Source: Palaemon carinicauda
Lineage: Eukaryota; Arthropoda; Malacostraca; Decapoda; Palaemonidae
DNA: 64,000 bases
Reading direction: 5' to 3'
Assembly (NCBI RefSeq): GCF_036898095.1
Contig: NC_090744.1
Location: 12,894,143-12,958,142, forward strand
Of the stretch, positions 11,044-23,330 are shown in pieces; the first letter of the stretch is position 1; every line of letters starts with the position of its first letter. The translations under genes and the position numbers were made by a program. The notes under the pieces are model-generated. The model did not search any database. It was not told where the DNA came from and saw only the letters and a list, made by a program, of their open reading frames with translations.

Positions 11044-12549
11044 CCACTGACTACTCTCTCAGGAGTTACTCTAGTTTCAACTTGCGACCAGAAAATGTTT
11101 CACCCAACCAGGACTGTTTCCAAGGAAAAGGCGTAAAGCCTCAGGCTGGTAACATGCCCCAGGGTATGTTCCCTGCGCAAAGCAACCTTCCACCGTCTTT
11201 GACCCACAATGCACCAAGAAGAAGGCCGTGTCAGGCCTGGTAAGGACAGGGTAAAGGTCACCATTCGTACTCTGGTCGTTGCCCAGTGTAGACCTAAAGT
11301 TGTTCCGTAACTGGAATACAAACCACGCTATCTATTAGGGGTTATACTTTCGGCGGAGCTGAAATGACGAGCCATTAAAATTTACCGAAGGTTAACTACC
11401 CACACCACTAAATAGGTGGGGGTAGGGGTGGGGTAGCTTGCTACCACTCCCGTTCACACACCTGTGATTTAGTCACTTTACCTTTGGCTTGGATCGAGAG
11501 CTCTTTTAACTTTTTTTCTCTTATACTTGTGTCTATATATGAAAACATTCTTAATGTTTATATATATTTGTGTATAGAAATATGATAAGTTTCCTTTTCA
11601 GAGTGTGTGATACGTATACGACAACGACACGTGTACATTAGCAAGGCCAGCACAGTTCCACTTCGTGGGGAAGGACCTCTCCCTCTTTGGTCCATCGGTC
11701 TTCCTGTCGGCATATAACCGTTAACTCGGCCGCCGCAGGGGAATCGTCATCGCCTGGACCCTCTTCATTCATCTATTGCCTTTTCCGTTTTCTTACGGGA
11801 AACATGGATTTCTGTGCGAAGGGAATGTGGCTCTCAAAGATTTGACTACGGTCTTTCTCTTCTCGAGGTCGTTCACCTTTACAACAACATAGTACTATTG
11901 GGAGAAGTTTTCGGTCGCGACTTAAACTGTGACCTGTGTTTGCGACATCCAATAGGCCTACGCATATAATATTTGTCTGTAGTATTTGTGTTTTTTTTTT
12001 CAGGAAACCTTAGAATTGATTAATTTGTTACATTTTATTTCAGAACTTTATTTTAATCTGGAAAAAACTTATCGGCTGATTAGCACTCTGACTTTAGGCA
12101 AGGTTGCCACCTCGCAGTTAAAGTCTAATGGCTAATTCACATGAATAACTCCAGGTCTTTATTAGTTAAGGAAAAATACAAATTATCTCTGAATTTGTCA
12201 TTTTCAGTGACGTGGTTTGTTTTTAGCAGTAGATTTTTTTCTAGTAGTTGTTTTATGAACATAACTGTAGTTGTCCCGATGCAAGATACAAAGTTTCCGC
12301 TCTTGAACCTAGCATTGTTATTTCGGTGGAGCTGAAAACTAGTCGAAACAGGTTAACCAGGGTTTAACTATCCAACTAGCAGGGGTGTGTTTACCCACTG
12401 CCTCTGCCAGCACTAGTGAATAACCGTCTCTTTTTATTTCTGCTGGGTAAAGTGTAGACGTGTCTCACTCTCCCGTTAGCCTAAACTGGCTGGAGCTAAT
12501 TTCTTATCTCTTTTTCTGTTTGAAGTGTGACTACCTGTGAGGTCTAACC

Positions 12550-12799
12550 ATGCCACTTTGTCCAGGCCGTGAAGGGCGCCATTGCAGCACCTTCATGTCC
12601 TCGGAGGAGACATCCTCACAGTCTCTGCCGTTCGTGCCGAGGTCACTCGTGTTCAAAGGAATCTCTTTGTGTGTATCGTGAGTGGTCGCCCTCCCAATGG
12701 GTGAGGTCTGGTAGGCGAAAGAAGTTTAAAATGGATTCTCCACCTTCGAGGTCAGGATGTGTAGGTATATGCAGTACCTTGTGTTCCAATGCATTGTAA
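12550..12799 (+). pseudogene. gag-like ORF1 start, array copy 2
   Basis: Near-identical to the copy at 10794: the ATG at 12550, the same frameshift, then the HPHSLCRSCRGHSC motif. It differs by a few substitutions (for example ESLCV in place of ESPRV). Its frame closes at the same stop at 12797-12799. Confidence 0.6.
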
Positions 12800-14200
12800 C
12801 CACTGACTACTCTCTCAGGAGTTACTCTAGTTTCAACTTGCGACCAGAAAATGTTTCACCCAACCAGGACTGTTTCCAAGGGAAAGGCGTAAAGCCTCAG
12901 GCTGGTAACATGCCCCAGGGTATGTTCCCTGCGCAAAGCAACCTTCCACCGTCTTTAACCCACAATGCACCAAGAAGAAGGCTGTGTCAGGCCTGGTAAG
13001 GACAGGGTAAAGGTCACCATTCGTACTCTGGTCGTTGCCCAGTGTAGACCTAAAGTTGTTCCGTAACTGGAATACAAACCACGCTATTTATTAGGGGTTA
13101 TACTTTCGGCGGAGCTGAAATGACGAGCCATTAAAATTTACCGAAGGTTAACTACCCACACCACTAAATAGGTGGGGGTAGGGGTGGGGTAGCTTGCTAC
13201 CACTCCCGTTCACACACCTGTGATTTAGTCACTTTACCTTTGGCTTGGATCGAGAGCTCTTTTAACTTTTTTTCTCTTATACTTGTGTCTATATATGAAA
13301 ACATTCTTAATGTTTATATATATTTGTGTATAGAAATATGATAAGTTTCCGACAACGACACGTGTACATTAGCAAGGCCAGCACAGTTCCACTTCGTGGG
13401 GAAGGACCTCTCCCTCTTTGGTCCATCGGTCTTCCTGTCGGCATATAACCGTTAACTCGGCCGCCGCAGGGGAATCGTCATCGCCTGGACCCTCTTCATT
13501 CATCTATTGCCTTTTCCGTTTTCTTACGGGAAACATGGATTTCTGTGCGAAGGGAATGTGGCTCTCAAAGATTTGACTACGGTCTTTCTCTTCTCGAGGT
13601 CGTTCACCTTTACAACAACATAGTACTATTGGGAGAAGTTTTCGGTCGCGACTTAAACTGTGACCTGTGTTTGCGACATCCAATAGGCCTACGCATATAA
13701 TATTTGTCTGTAGTATTTGTGTTTTTTTTTTTCAGGAAACCTTAGAATTGATTAATTTGTTACATTTTATTTCAGAACTTTGTTTTAATCCGGAAAAAAC
13801 TTATTATCGGCTGATTAGCACTGACTTTAGGCAAGGTTGCCACCTCGCAGTTAAAGTCTAATGGCTAATCTACATGAATAACTCCAGGTCAGTATTAGTT
13901 AGGGAATAATACAAATTGTATCTGAATTTGTCATTTTCAGTGACGTGGTTTGTTTTTAGCAGTAGATTTTTTTTCTATTACGTGTTTTATGAAAATAACT
14001 GTAGTTGTCCCGATGCAAGATACAAACTAGCAGGGGTGTGTTTACCCACTGCCTCTGCCAGCACTAGTGAATAACCGTCTCTTTTTATTTCTGCTGGGTA
14101 AAGTGTAGACGTGTCTCACTCTCCCGTTAGCCTAAACTGGCTGGAACTAATTTCTTTTCTCTTTTTCTGTTTGAGGTGTGACTACCTGTGAGGTCTAACC

Positions 14201-14450
14201 ATGCCACTTTGTCCAGGCCGTGAAGGGCGCCATTGCAGCACCTTCATGTCCTCGGAGGAGACATCCTCACAGTCTCTGCCGTTCGTGCCGAGGTCACTCG
14301 TGTTCGAAGGAATCTCCTCGTGTGTATCGTGAGTGGTCGCCCTCCCAATGGGTGAGGTCTGGTAGGCGAAAGAAGTTTAAAATGGATTCTCCACCTTCGA
14401 GGTCAGGATGTGTAGGTATATGCAGTACCTTGTGTTCCAATGCATTGTAA
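14201..14450 (+). pseudogene. gag-like ORF1 start, array copy 3
   Basis: Same structure and frameshift as the other copies, with the cysteine motif intact. It is closest to copy 1, differing by one residue (WRR to RRR) in the open +1 frame. Confidence 0.6.
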
Positions 14451-15870
14451 CCACTGACTACTCTCTCAGGAGTTACTCTAGTTTCAACTTGCGACCAGAA
14501 AATGTTTCACCCAACCAGGACTGCTTTCCAAGGAAAAGGCGTAAAGCCTCAGGCTGGTAACATGCCCCAGGGTATGTTCCCTGCGCAAAGCAACCTTCCA
14601 CCGTCTTTGACCCACAATGCACCAAGAAGAAGGCCGTGTCAGGCCTGGTAAGGACAGGGTAAAGGTCACCATTCGTACTCTGGTCGTTGCCCAGTGTAGA
14701 CCTAAAGTTGTTCCGTAACTGGAATACAAACCACGCTATTTATTAGGGGTTATACTTTCGGCGGAGCTGAAATGACGAGCCATTAAAATTTACCGAAGGT
14801 TAACTACCCACACCACTAAATAGGTGGGGGTAGGGGTGGGGTAGCTTGCTACCACTCCCGTTCACACACCTGTGATTTAGTCACTTTACCTTTGGCTTGG
14901 ATCGAGAGCTCTTTTAACTTTTTTTCTCTTATACTTGTGTCTATATATGAAAACATTCTTAATGTTTATATATATTTGTGTATAGAAATATGATAAGTTT
15001 CCTTTTCAGAGTGTGTGATACGTATACGACAACGACACGTGTACATTAGCAAGGCCAGCACAGTTCCACTTCGTGGGGAAGGACCTCTCCCTCTTTGGTC
15101 CATCGGTCTTCCTGTCGGCATATAACCGTTAACTCGGCCGCCGCAGGGGAATCGTCATCGCCTGGACCCTCTTCATTCATCTATTGCCTTTTCCGTTTTC
15201 TTACGGGAAACATGGATTTCTGTGCGAAGGGAATGTGGCTCTCAAAGATTTGACTACGGTCTTTCTCTTCTCGAGGTCGTTCACCTTTACAACAACATAG
15301 TACTATTGGGAGAAGTTTTCGGTCGCGACTTAAACTGTGACCTGTGTTTGCGACATCCAATAGGCCTACGCATATAATATTTGTCTGTAGTATTTGTGTT
15401 TTTTTTTTTTCAGGAAACCTTAGAATTAATAAATTTGTTACATTTTATTTCAGAATTTTGTTTTAATCCGGAAAAAACTTATTATCGGCTGATTAGCACT
15501 CTGAGGTTGCCACCTCGCAGTTAAAGTCTAATGGCTAATCTACATGAATAACTCCAGGTCAGTATTAGTTAGGGAATAATACAAATTGTATCTGAATTTG
15601 TCATTTTCAGTGACGTGGTTTGTTTTTAGCAGTAGATTTTTTTTCTATTACGTGTTTTATGAAAATAACTGTAGTTGTCCCGATGCAAGATACAAACTAG
15701 CAGGGGTGTGTTTACCCACTGCCTCTGCCAGCATTAGTGAATAACCGTCTCTTTTTATTTCTGCTGGGTAAAGTGTAGACGTGTCTCACTCTCCCGTTAG
15801 CCTAAACTGGCTGGAACTAATTTCTTTTCTCTTTTTCTGTTTGAGGTGTGACTACCTGTGAGGTCTAACC

Positions 15871-16120
15871 ATGCCACTTTGTCCAGGCCGTGAAGGGCGC
15901 CATTGCAGCACCTTCATGTCCTCGGAGGAGACATCCTCACAGTCTCTGCCGTTCGTGCCGAGGTCATTCGTGTTCAAAGGAATCTCCTCGTGTGTATCGT
16001 GAGTGGTCGCCCTCCCAGTGGGTGAGGTCTGGTAGGCGAAAGAAGTTTAAAATGGATTCTCCACCTTCGAGGTCAGGATGTGTAGGTATATGCAGTACCT
16101 TGTGTTCCAATGTATTGTAA
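15871..16120 (+). pseudogene. gag-like ORF1 start, array copy 4
   Basis: Same structure and frameshift. It has a few private changes (final residue SNVL instead of SNAL; a CATTCG change in the cysteine-motif region). Downstream it leads into the truncated fifth unit, which ends near 16905. Confidence 0.6.
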
Positions 16121-16907
16121 CCACTGACTACTCTCTCAGGAGTTACTCGTTTCAACTTGCGACCAGAAAATGTTTCACCCAACCAGGACTGCTTTCCAAG
16201 GAAAAGGCGTAAAGCCTCAGGCCGGTAACATGCCCCCAGGGTATATTCCCTGCGCAAAGCAACCTTCCACCGTCTTTAACCCACAATGCACCAAGAAGAA
16301 GGCTGTGTCAGGCCTGGTAAGGACAGGGTAAAGGTCGCCATTCGTACTCTGGTCGTTGCCCAGTGTAGACCTAAAGTTGTTCCGTAACTGGAATACAAAC
16401 CACGCTATTTATTAGGGGTTATACTTTCGGCGGAGCTGAAATGACGAGCCATTAAAATTTACCGAGGGTTAACTACCCACACCACTAATTAGTGGGGGTA
16501 GGGGTGGGGTAGCTTGCTACCACTCTCGTTCACACACCTGCGATTTAGTCACTTTACCTTTGGCTTGGATCGAGAGCGGTTGTTTCCTCTCTCCCTCCTC
16601 GCCTAATCTGGACTGCCATTAATTTTTGTCTTTTAACTTTTTTTTCTCTTATACTTGTGTCTATATATGAAAACATTCCTAAAGTTTATGTATATTTATG
16701 TGTATAGAAATGTGATAAGTTTCCTTTTCAGAGTGTGCGATACATATACGACAACGACACGTGTACATTAGCAAGGCCAGCACAGTTCCACTTGGTGGGG
16801 AAGGACCTCTCCCTCTTTGGTCCATCGGTCTTCCTGTCGGCATATAACCGTTAACTCGGCCGCCGCAGGGGAATCGTCATCGCCTGGACCCTCTTCATTC
16901 ATCTATT

Positions 16908-17012
16908 GTCTTTGTCATCGTCGCCCACGTCATTAAGTTTAGGTCATCGTCATCAAAGTCGTGGTGGTGGATGTCATCGTCTTTGGAAGTCATCAGAGTC
17001 TTCGTCATATAT
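16908..17012. repeat. GTCATC-rich low-complexity tract
   Basis: Degenerate repeats of GTCATC/GTCGTC follow directly where the tandem array breaks off. The tract lies at the junction between the array and the next element. Confidence 0.6.
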
Positions 17013-17175
17013 AATTTTCCCAGTACAGTAGTATAGTTTTTCAGGAAACCTTAAAATTAATATTTTTGTTACGTTATTATTTTACAGAACTTAATTTTAA
17101 TCAGGAAAAATGCAGAAATATTTGTTTTTTCTCTTTTCAGAATATGATCTACATGGTGATCCGAGCATCATCGAA

Positions 17176-17700
17176 GAAATTGGTTTGTAATAAATGGGAA
17201 CAGCACGGGGATAGTCTTGCCAATAAAATGAGGGAAGTAATAAATATCATATCACCTTGGAGGTATAACATGATACCCCGAAAATGGGAGGCGACTCTTT
17301 GTCGTCTCCGTATTGGTCAAACACGGTCGACACACGAGTTTCTGCGGAAGGGCCAACACCAACCGTATTGCGAGGACTGTTTAGTACCTATAACAGTGAG
17401 GCATTTGTTGACCGAATGCCCTAATTGTAATAACTTGAGAAATAGATATCTGTTTGAGACTTGAGGTGAGGAGGGCAGGGTCATCCTTGCCAAGATTCTT
17501 GGACATGATGTGTCCTACTATGTGAGCGGCATTTTTAGATTTATTTCAGAAGCAGCTCTTCTGAAAACTATTTTAACTGTTATAATGACTTAACTTTTAT
17601 GGTTTTAATTGATTTCTTTTATTTTTCATATATAATAAATGCTATCGGCATCAATGACCTTTGATGTCAGGATGCCAGAAAACTTTCAATCAATCAATCA
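17176..17700 (+). pseudogene. 5'-truncated RNase H-bearing LINE, 3' end
   Basis: The frame through 17464 encodes KKLVCNKWEQ, then ISPWRYN, MIPRKWEATLCRLRIGQTRSTHEF, PYCEDCLVPITVRHLLTECPN and RNRYLFET. This is the zinc-knuckle-like C-terminus (CxxC...H...C) found after RNase H in I-type LINEs. It matches the longer copy at 37720-39267 almost residue for residue, including the 3' UTR and the (AATC)n tail at 17686-17700. Only the last ~95 codons plus the UTR are present, so it is a typical 5'-truncated insertion. Confidence 0.88.
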
Positions 17701-18316
17701 TATTCTCGCCTATGGGTAGCAGTGGCAGGTGATGTAACTGCACCATATTGGTTCTCTCTCTGCTTCCCCTCTCACCGGTGTACCTGTTGACATGGAAACG
17801 GATTCAGTACACGTGTGCTTGGGTCATCAAAAACCAAGCAAAGATGAAAGCGGCTTGAACTGCTTCCCAAAAACCCCATGGATCAGGGAGACGAAGTCGT
17901 ATGTCGGCAATATCCGCCCTACTTGATGCTCATTTACTTGACTGCTCAGCGTTTGTTTTAAATAATATATTTGTGACGATGACAGACGGAAAGAAAAAAG
18001 ATTGCCACAGAATAATCCATAGAAAACAAAGTGTATTACTTGTATGGACGGACCCCCTCTGACTAGTTCGATCTATGAAAGTCAAACCCTTTGGATGGTA
18101 AGATCCGAGTATCCACTTGTAGAGGATTCAGTTTTTAGTGCTTGGTAAAATTTTTTTGAAAATTTATGAAATTATGTCTGTAATGGATGTTGACATTTGA
18201 CATTTATATATGGTGGAGACAGTTGGTTGACATGCGACATCCTGTACTTTTCTTAATGGTGTCTGTTTTTTATCATAATTTTTGTTCATTTCAGGTGTAT
18301 TTAGACATTGCATGAA

Positions 18317-18522
18317 TATACATACATAGACCAAGGCACTTCCCCCAATTTTTGGGGGGTAGATGCCGACATCAACAAATGAAACAAAAACGAAAAAGGG
18401 GACCTCTACTCTCTACGTTCCTCCCAGCCTGACAAGGGACTCAACAGAGTTCAGCTGGTACTGCTAGGGTGCCACAGCCCACCCTCCCACATTATCCACC
18501 ACAGATGAAGCTTCATAATGCT
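18317..18522 (-). mobile_element. LINE 3' UTR fragment (CCCCCAATTTTGGGGG family)
   Basis: On the plus strand it begins with TACATACATA and CCAAGGCACTTCCCCCAA, continues GGGGACCTCTACTCTC and CCACAGATGAAGCTTC, and ends at AATGCTGAA. The same sequence at 31081 runs on into a LINE C-terminal ORF on the minus strand, so this is the 3' UTR with a (TATG)n tail, 5'-truncated. Confidence 0.8.
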
Positions 18523-19375
18523 GAAAATATACTACAATAATTGTGTAGGTTGCATTAGGTTTCCTTTTTCAATATTGATGCAAAGTAATGAAGTATAGAT
18601 CAAGAATTTTAATTTTTCAAAGACTTGCTTTAGTAAGTAGTAAAGTAGTGCTTTAATGAGTTTAAGGTTGTATCATAAACTAGCAAGCTGTGTTGTATAG
18701 TATGTGACTGGGATGTCCGTGGACAACCACTCCAAACTTTGGTGATATTGAATCGTAGAGAAACATTTGGTTCCATTTGTTATTTTTCTGAAAATTTTTT
18801 ACGTGTTTGAGGTATTTTGGGATTTTCGTCCATTGCAAATATTTTTTAAGCTTGTCTTAATTTGTTAGGACCAAAGTGTAAAACCTGAAAGTCTTTCAGT
18901 TGGTAAAAAGGAATGAGAATGAAGATAGTCAGACCTTACCACCTGTTGGTTTGTGTATCACAAATTGATAAACTTTCAACTTTGAGCTGCTTAACATTAT
19001 TTATGCAATAAATTTTGTTAGTTCTACACGAACGCAAACCCTCGTCTTTTCTATAGGTGCATGTATCAGCAAAGCACAAAACTCAAATGTTTGAATTATA
19101 GAAAGTTTGAGGTAGTTGCTGATAGGTAACCTGGTAACCCCCATGCCTTTACACTGCCATGTCACATAGTAACCACTTTGTCTTCAGCTACCGAATAGTA
19201 GGCCTATAGGCGTGCTCTCGGTACTAGCAGACTTGGCTATTTTGCACTTTATCTTTTTATTTGCAGATTGTGTGTGTTTGGCGAAGGGAGAAACCACGTG
19301 TAGGCATGCGTCCCTGTGTAGGCGTTCTCGGCTGTAGGTGTGGAACCTCTGTTGATCTACATTCTTTTTGTCCCT

Positions 19376-19526
19376 TAGTGGAGTAGAGGCTGATATGGTA
19401 ACGTCTCTGCCTGGTGACTGCCAGACTAGGGTTCGACTCCCCTTCAAGCTCTTTAGTTCCTTTGGTTGGTGCAACCTCACCATCCTTGTGAGCTAAGAAT
19501 GGTGGTATAGGGGAGCCTATTTTTCA
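19376..19526 (+). mobile_element. tRNA-derived SINE, copy 2
   Basis: Has the A-box-like CTGATATGGTAACG (19390-19403), a well-preserved B box GGGTTCGACTCC (19429-19440) and the CCATCCTTGTGAGCTAAG body. The 3' half is missing or diverged. It sits at the same place in the duplicated block as copy 3, so it was present before that duplication. Confidence 0.8.
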
Positions 19527-19813
19527 TAGCAATGTTGTACAAATCTGAGTTATACAAATAACCCATTGAACCCCTTTTTTTTTTTTCTTCAAAAGTATTG
19601 AGCCGATTTAAAAATGCAACCTGTCCTTTAAGGCAGTGTCGGTTGACTTTCAGGGATAGGAAGCTGATGAACCGACAAGTAGCGTCAATCATCGCATTAT
19701 ATCTTCTCGCTACTTAGAAAGTGGAATACAGCACTCGCTACTCATACCAAAGCACTGCTGAAGCTTGCAATGCTGTAGGCAAAGCGAAACGATAACTTCA
19801 GAAATCGTAGCAA

Positions 19814-20935
19814 GCATGACGGACAGAAAGAAATTTTTTTATGCCACATAAATACAATAAAAACCAAAATTTTTCACTTGAATATTTCGGACGGAAGGTA
19901 AGATATGAGTATCAATATGTAGAGAATTCAGGTTTGTATTGCTTAGTAAAAATTTTTGTAAATTTATTTATGTAAATTCTCACAAATTTGACGGTTGGTC
20001 AACATACAACATCCTGTACCTTTCTTAATGGTGTATAAATTGTTCACTACAGCTATATTTAGACATAGTATAAATATATACCATACATTGATAGAAACAT
20101 ATTTGTCTATTTGTTATTTTTCAGATAATTTTAAATATTTTGAGGCGTTTTGGCATTTTCATTCATTGTGAATATTTTGTTAGCTCGTTTTAATTCGTCA
20201 GGACCCCAGTGTAAAACAAAGGTCTTTCAGTTGATAAAAACGAAAAGTGAGGAATTTGACAAAGGAAAATGCGGACAGTGTCAGACCTTACCACCTGTTG
20301 GTTTGTGTGTCACAGACCTGATTAACTTGGTGGAGGTGCTTAACATTATGCAATAAATTTGGTTATTTCTACACAAACGCAAACCCTCTTGCTTTTTAAT
20401 AGGTGCATGATTTCAGCGAAGCACAAAATTCAGATACTGGAATTTCTAACAAGTTGGAGGTAGTTGCTGTTGGGGGTAACTGAGTAACCCCCCATCCCTG
20501 TGCACTGCCATCTCACATAGTAACCACTTTGTCTTCAGCTACCGAATAGTAGGCCTACAGGCGTGCGCTCGGTATTAGCAAACTTGGCTTTTTTGCACTT
20601 TATCTTTTTCATTGCAGATTGGTGTGTTTGGCGAAGGGAGAAACCACGTTTAGGCATGCCTTCCTGTCCAGGTGTTCCTGGCCATGTGTGTGAACAGGAC
20701 CTCTGTTGATCCACATTCTTTGTCCCCCCTTGGGTGGTTGTGGCCGATATGGTAACGTACCTGCCTGGTGATTGCCAGATTGGGGTTTAACTCCCGCTCA
20801 AACTTGATAGTTCTTTTGGTCGCTACAACCTCGCCATCCTTGTGAGCTAAGGATGGGGGTTTGGTGGAGCCTATTGTTCATAGCGATGTTGTACAAATCT
20901 GAGTCTTTTATGCAAATAACCCCTTTAATCACTTA
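19814..20935. repeat. ~1.4 kb duplicated block, copy 2
   Basis: Diverged second copy of 17976-19560, with shared segments such as CATCCTGTACCTTTCTTAATG and CACATAGTAACCACTTTGTC. Open frames inside (for example 20150-20356) have no counterpart in copy 1 and are not considered genes. Confidence 0.8.
20731..20880 (+). mobile_element. tRNA-derived SINE, copy 3
   Basis: Head TGGTTGTGGCCGATATGGTAACG (A box), B-box-like GGGGTTTAACTCC (20782-20794; the CG has decayed to TA), then CCATCCTTGTGAGCTAAGG. It is the duplicate of the SINE at 19376. Confidence 0.8.
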
Positions 20936-21588
20936 TTTTACAGATGTATCAAGTTGACGTAATGTTTTTATATATATAGACACTTTCATCATTACAGTGT
21001 AAGCGTTGCCCTTTTCATTTCTGCATATTGCGGCACTTTTGGAGGGCGGGGAAATCTTTTCGGTCTCCTCCCGTTTTGACGCCGAACAACCTATATGCTG
21101 GTGACCTACCCCTTTTCTCAGAGTGCAGTGACCCATCCTCTTCCGTAAGTGTCGTCTTCGTGTGGATACTCTTCTCCATTGAGACAGATGTTGCTCACTT
21201 CCCGCGAGTTCATCTTAGGAGCTTGGCTTCGGTCTTGCTGCTCTTCGCTGACGACGCTGCTCTCCTTCGTTTCCTCAGATCAACGGGGTCCAATGTCGAA
21301 GATGGTGGTAGTCTCTAACTTATATGAGACACACTTTCAGCCAGAAGTGTTTACATCTCAAGAGCCACCGTTTCACTCTGGTTTGTAAAGCCCGCATCGG
21401 AATCCTTCAAATCCAATCTCTTTAGGGGCAGCCAGATCCCAGGGATTCAGCATGAGGAATTGCCCTTTTTTTCTGGTCTACGGGACTCAGGCAGGGAACG
21501 GACCTGAGAAGAGGATTGACAAAAGAGAATCTCCGCCGAGGAGATTTGACGCTCTCTTCAGATGCTGCAAAAGAAAGGTTGACCCCAC

Positions 21589-22090
21589 ATGCTGTACGAC
21601 TCGGCCTCCAGCCTCTGGTCAGAATCTGAGTGGTACTATCATTTAGATCTCCTAGAGATGAGTGCAGCCTTGGAGCAGATACATCAATCCCTGGTGGGTC
21701 ACTCGGTGGTAATGGCGAACGACGACACCATGATAGTGGCTCATTTAGAACAAATAGGGCGGTGCTTGTTTTTCGCAGCACTTCTCTCTTCTAGCATGGT
21801 ATGGTAAATGTTCTCAAGGCAACTCTTGTTTCTCTATCAGCTCAATTATTCCGGACAAGCAGGAATGTGGACACGGTCTTCTGAGCAGAGCTACTCAGAT
21901 AGTGGTCCCCGAGTGGTCTTTGTATCATCCAGTGGCCTACAAAGTCCTGACTTTGAGGGGTTCCCCGAGAGTGGATCTCTTCGCAACGTCCCTGAATAAC
22001 TCTCCTCCACTCTACGGTTCACCAGTCCCGTATCCCCAGGCTCTAGGGGTGGATGCATTGGGCAGCGGCAGGTCAGCATTGGCGTTTTAG
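21589..22090 (+). pseudogene. RNase H and adjacent region of DIRS-like element A
   Basis: The frame 21589-21807 reads LYDSASSLWSESEWYYH, then LDLLEMSA (the catalytic Glu context, LLEMKA in relatives), and LVGHSVVMANDDTMIVAHL (the DNTTVVAY position). An overlapping frame, 21902-22090, continues PEWSLYHPVAYKVL, then VDLFATSLNNSPPLYGSPVP and PQALG. This matches the conserved WSL..P...VDLFAT...PLYCSPVPDPQA block between RNase H and recombinase in DIRS polyproteins. At least one frameshift separates the two parts. Confidence 0.8.
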
Positions 22091-22521
22091 CCATTTTCCC
22101 CCGCACTGCTTGATGACAAGGGTGCTTAAAAAGGCAAGATCATCTGCAACCTGGCAATGCCCTTCTCGGCTCTGCTTTGCATCGGTGGGATAGTCCCGTA
22201 CCTTCTTAGGATGCTGACGGAAGTGCCGAGAAACTCCCTCCACGACACAATTTACTCGACAGCCACATGTGATCATCTTCCACAGAGCCATAGGCCCCCT
22301 ACGTTCTTCACGCCTGGACACTTTCCAACATCTCCTTACATGGAGAAGCTTTCACAGCAAGTTGTAAAAGGATATTCTGGATACCTCCAGAATTCTCCAG
22401 TCGCTTGCTAACAGGCTAGCTGACTTCCTTCAGTGGTTGATGTCATGGACAAGGTATCTCACCCCCTCGTTGCTACTTTCCAGCATAACCTTCAAGGGGG
22501 AAACTCCCCTCGGTCTCGGCA

Positions 22522-23330
22522 ATGAAAGGCTGCTACTCGTCCTTGAACTTCGCCTTCAGGCTGAAAAGTATTAACCTCTCCTCTGTGTTGGTATTCTCTC
22601 AGTCAGAAGATAGACCTAATCCACGTAACATGGTTTGTGTCCTTCGGTCCCTAAAGATTTCCCCCAAGGACCCAGGACGCCAAACAGCAGATCTTCACCT
22701 ATCCTTGAAGACAGTTCTCTCGCTCATTTTGGCTTTGGCTAGGAGAGTTGGCAAATCCTATGGTGCTCCTTCGTCTCATTCACGGCGATGGGTAAGGTAA
22801 TTTTCGACTTTGTTCCTAGAAGCTCGGATCCCACATTCAAACCAATCAGATTGGGAGTCCTATGTAGCATGACCAATGATCCAGATCAACAGCTACTGTA
22901 ATACGCTAGGAAGAACCTGAGGTGCTACCTCAGGAGAACTACAGGAGCTTACCCCCGAGTGTCAGTACTCTTCGTCAGTTCAGGGAAGGTCAAACAAAGC
23001 ATCACCAAGAGCCCTTTCTCAGCTTGGATTCGCAAGGTCATAGACTGAGCGTTGAACCCTGATCCTTCCCCTTAAATGAGACGACCCACAGCTCATGATG
23101 TTAGGCCATACGTATGTCCCTAGCGTTCAAGAAAAACTACTCGCACAGGTGCGACAAGCTGGTCTGTGGAAGCATCGGACGACCTTCGCCATCCATTACC
23201 TTGAAGACAAGACCCACAGGAACATGGGTACGTTTTCCCTTGCCCATGAGGTGGCTGGACGACAAATGGTTTAAACACCTCAGGCTCCTTGATGGGCAAG
23301 TAGCAGATGGTGTAGTCTGGGATGAATGAG
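22522..23330 (+). pseudogene. tyrosine recombinase of DIRS-like element A
   Basis: DIRS elements integrate with a tyrosine recombinase. Here 22522-22800 encodes NMVCVLRSLKISPKDP, then HLSLKTVLSLILALARRVGK (first catalytic Arg context). At about 23080-23200 comes RPTAHDVR (the HxxR box) and, in another frame, SLAFKKNYS followed by the segment that in relatives carries the nucleophilic Tyr. Stops fall between these boxes. The order agrees with copy B and with the minus-strand element at 61.2-63.4 kb. Confidence 0.75.

Larger units (their letters stand above)
9535..16910 (+). repeat. tandem array of ~1.7 kb units derived from a DIRS-like retroelement 5' region
   Basis: About 4.3 head-to-tail copies. 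The marker ATGCCACTTTGTCCAGG occurs at 10794, 12550, 14201 and 15871 (spacings 1756, 1651, 1670). The marker CCGTAACTGGAATACAAACC recurs near 11300, 13050, 14710 and 16380, with a diverged copy at 9568. Each unit holds a terminal-repeat-like module (GGAATACAAACC, then TTAGGGAATAATACAAATT), a G/GGGT-rich stretch before GTAGCTTGCTACC, and the start of a gag-like ORF. Differences mark history: an ~85-bp extra segment at about 12291-12375 only in the first interval, and loss of ~24 bp near 13350. The last copy diverges at 16905. Confidence 0.93.
17976..19560. repeat. ~1.4 kb duplicated block, copy 1
   Basis: Diverged copy of 19814-20935 in the same orientation; for example ACCGAATAGTA lies at 19190 here and at 20541 there (offset 1351). 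It includes a SINE at its 3' end. It also has an extra LINE 3' fragment (18317-18522) that copy 2 lacks, so that insertion came after the duplication. There is no recognised coding sequence. Confidence 0.8.

Noticed and set aside
19376..20880. True tRNA genes at the B-box sequences
   Set aside because: No cloverleaf with a plausible acceptor stem or anticodon arm is visible. The sequences continue into a shared non-tRNA body, as in a SINE.
21028..21318. LLLFADD in a plus-strand frame as a reverse transcriptase catalytic box
   Set aside because: The neighbouring residues show no other RT motif, and the position is upstream of the element boundary shared with copy B. It looks like chance.
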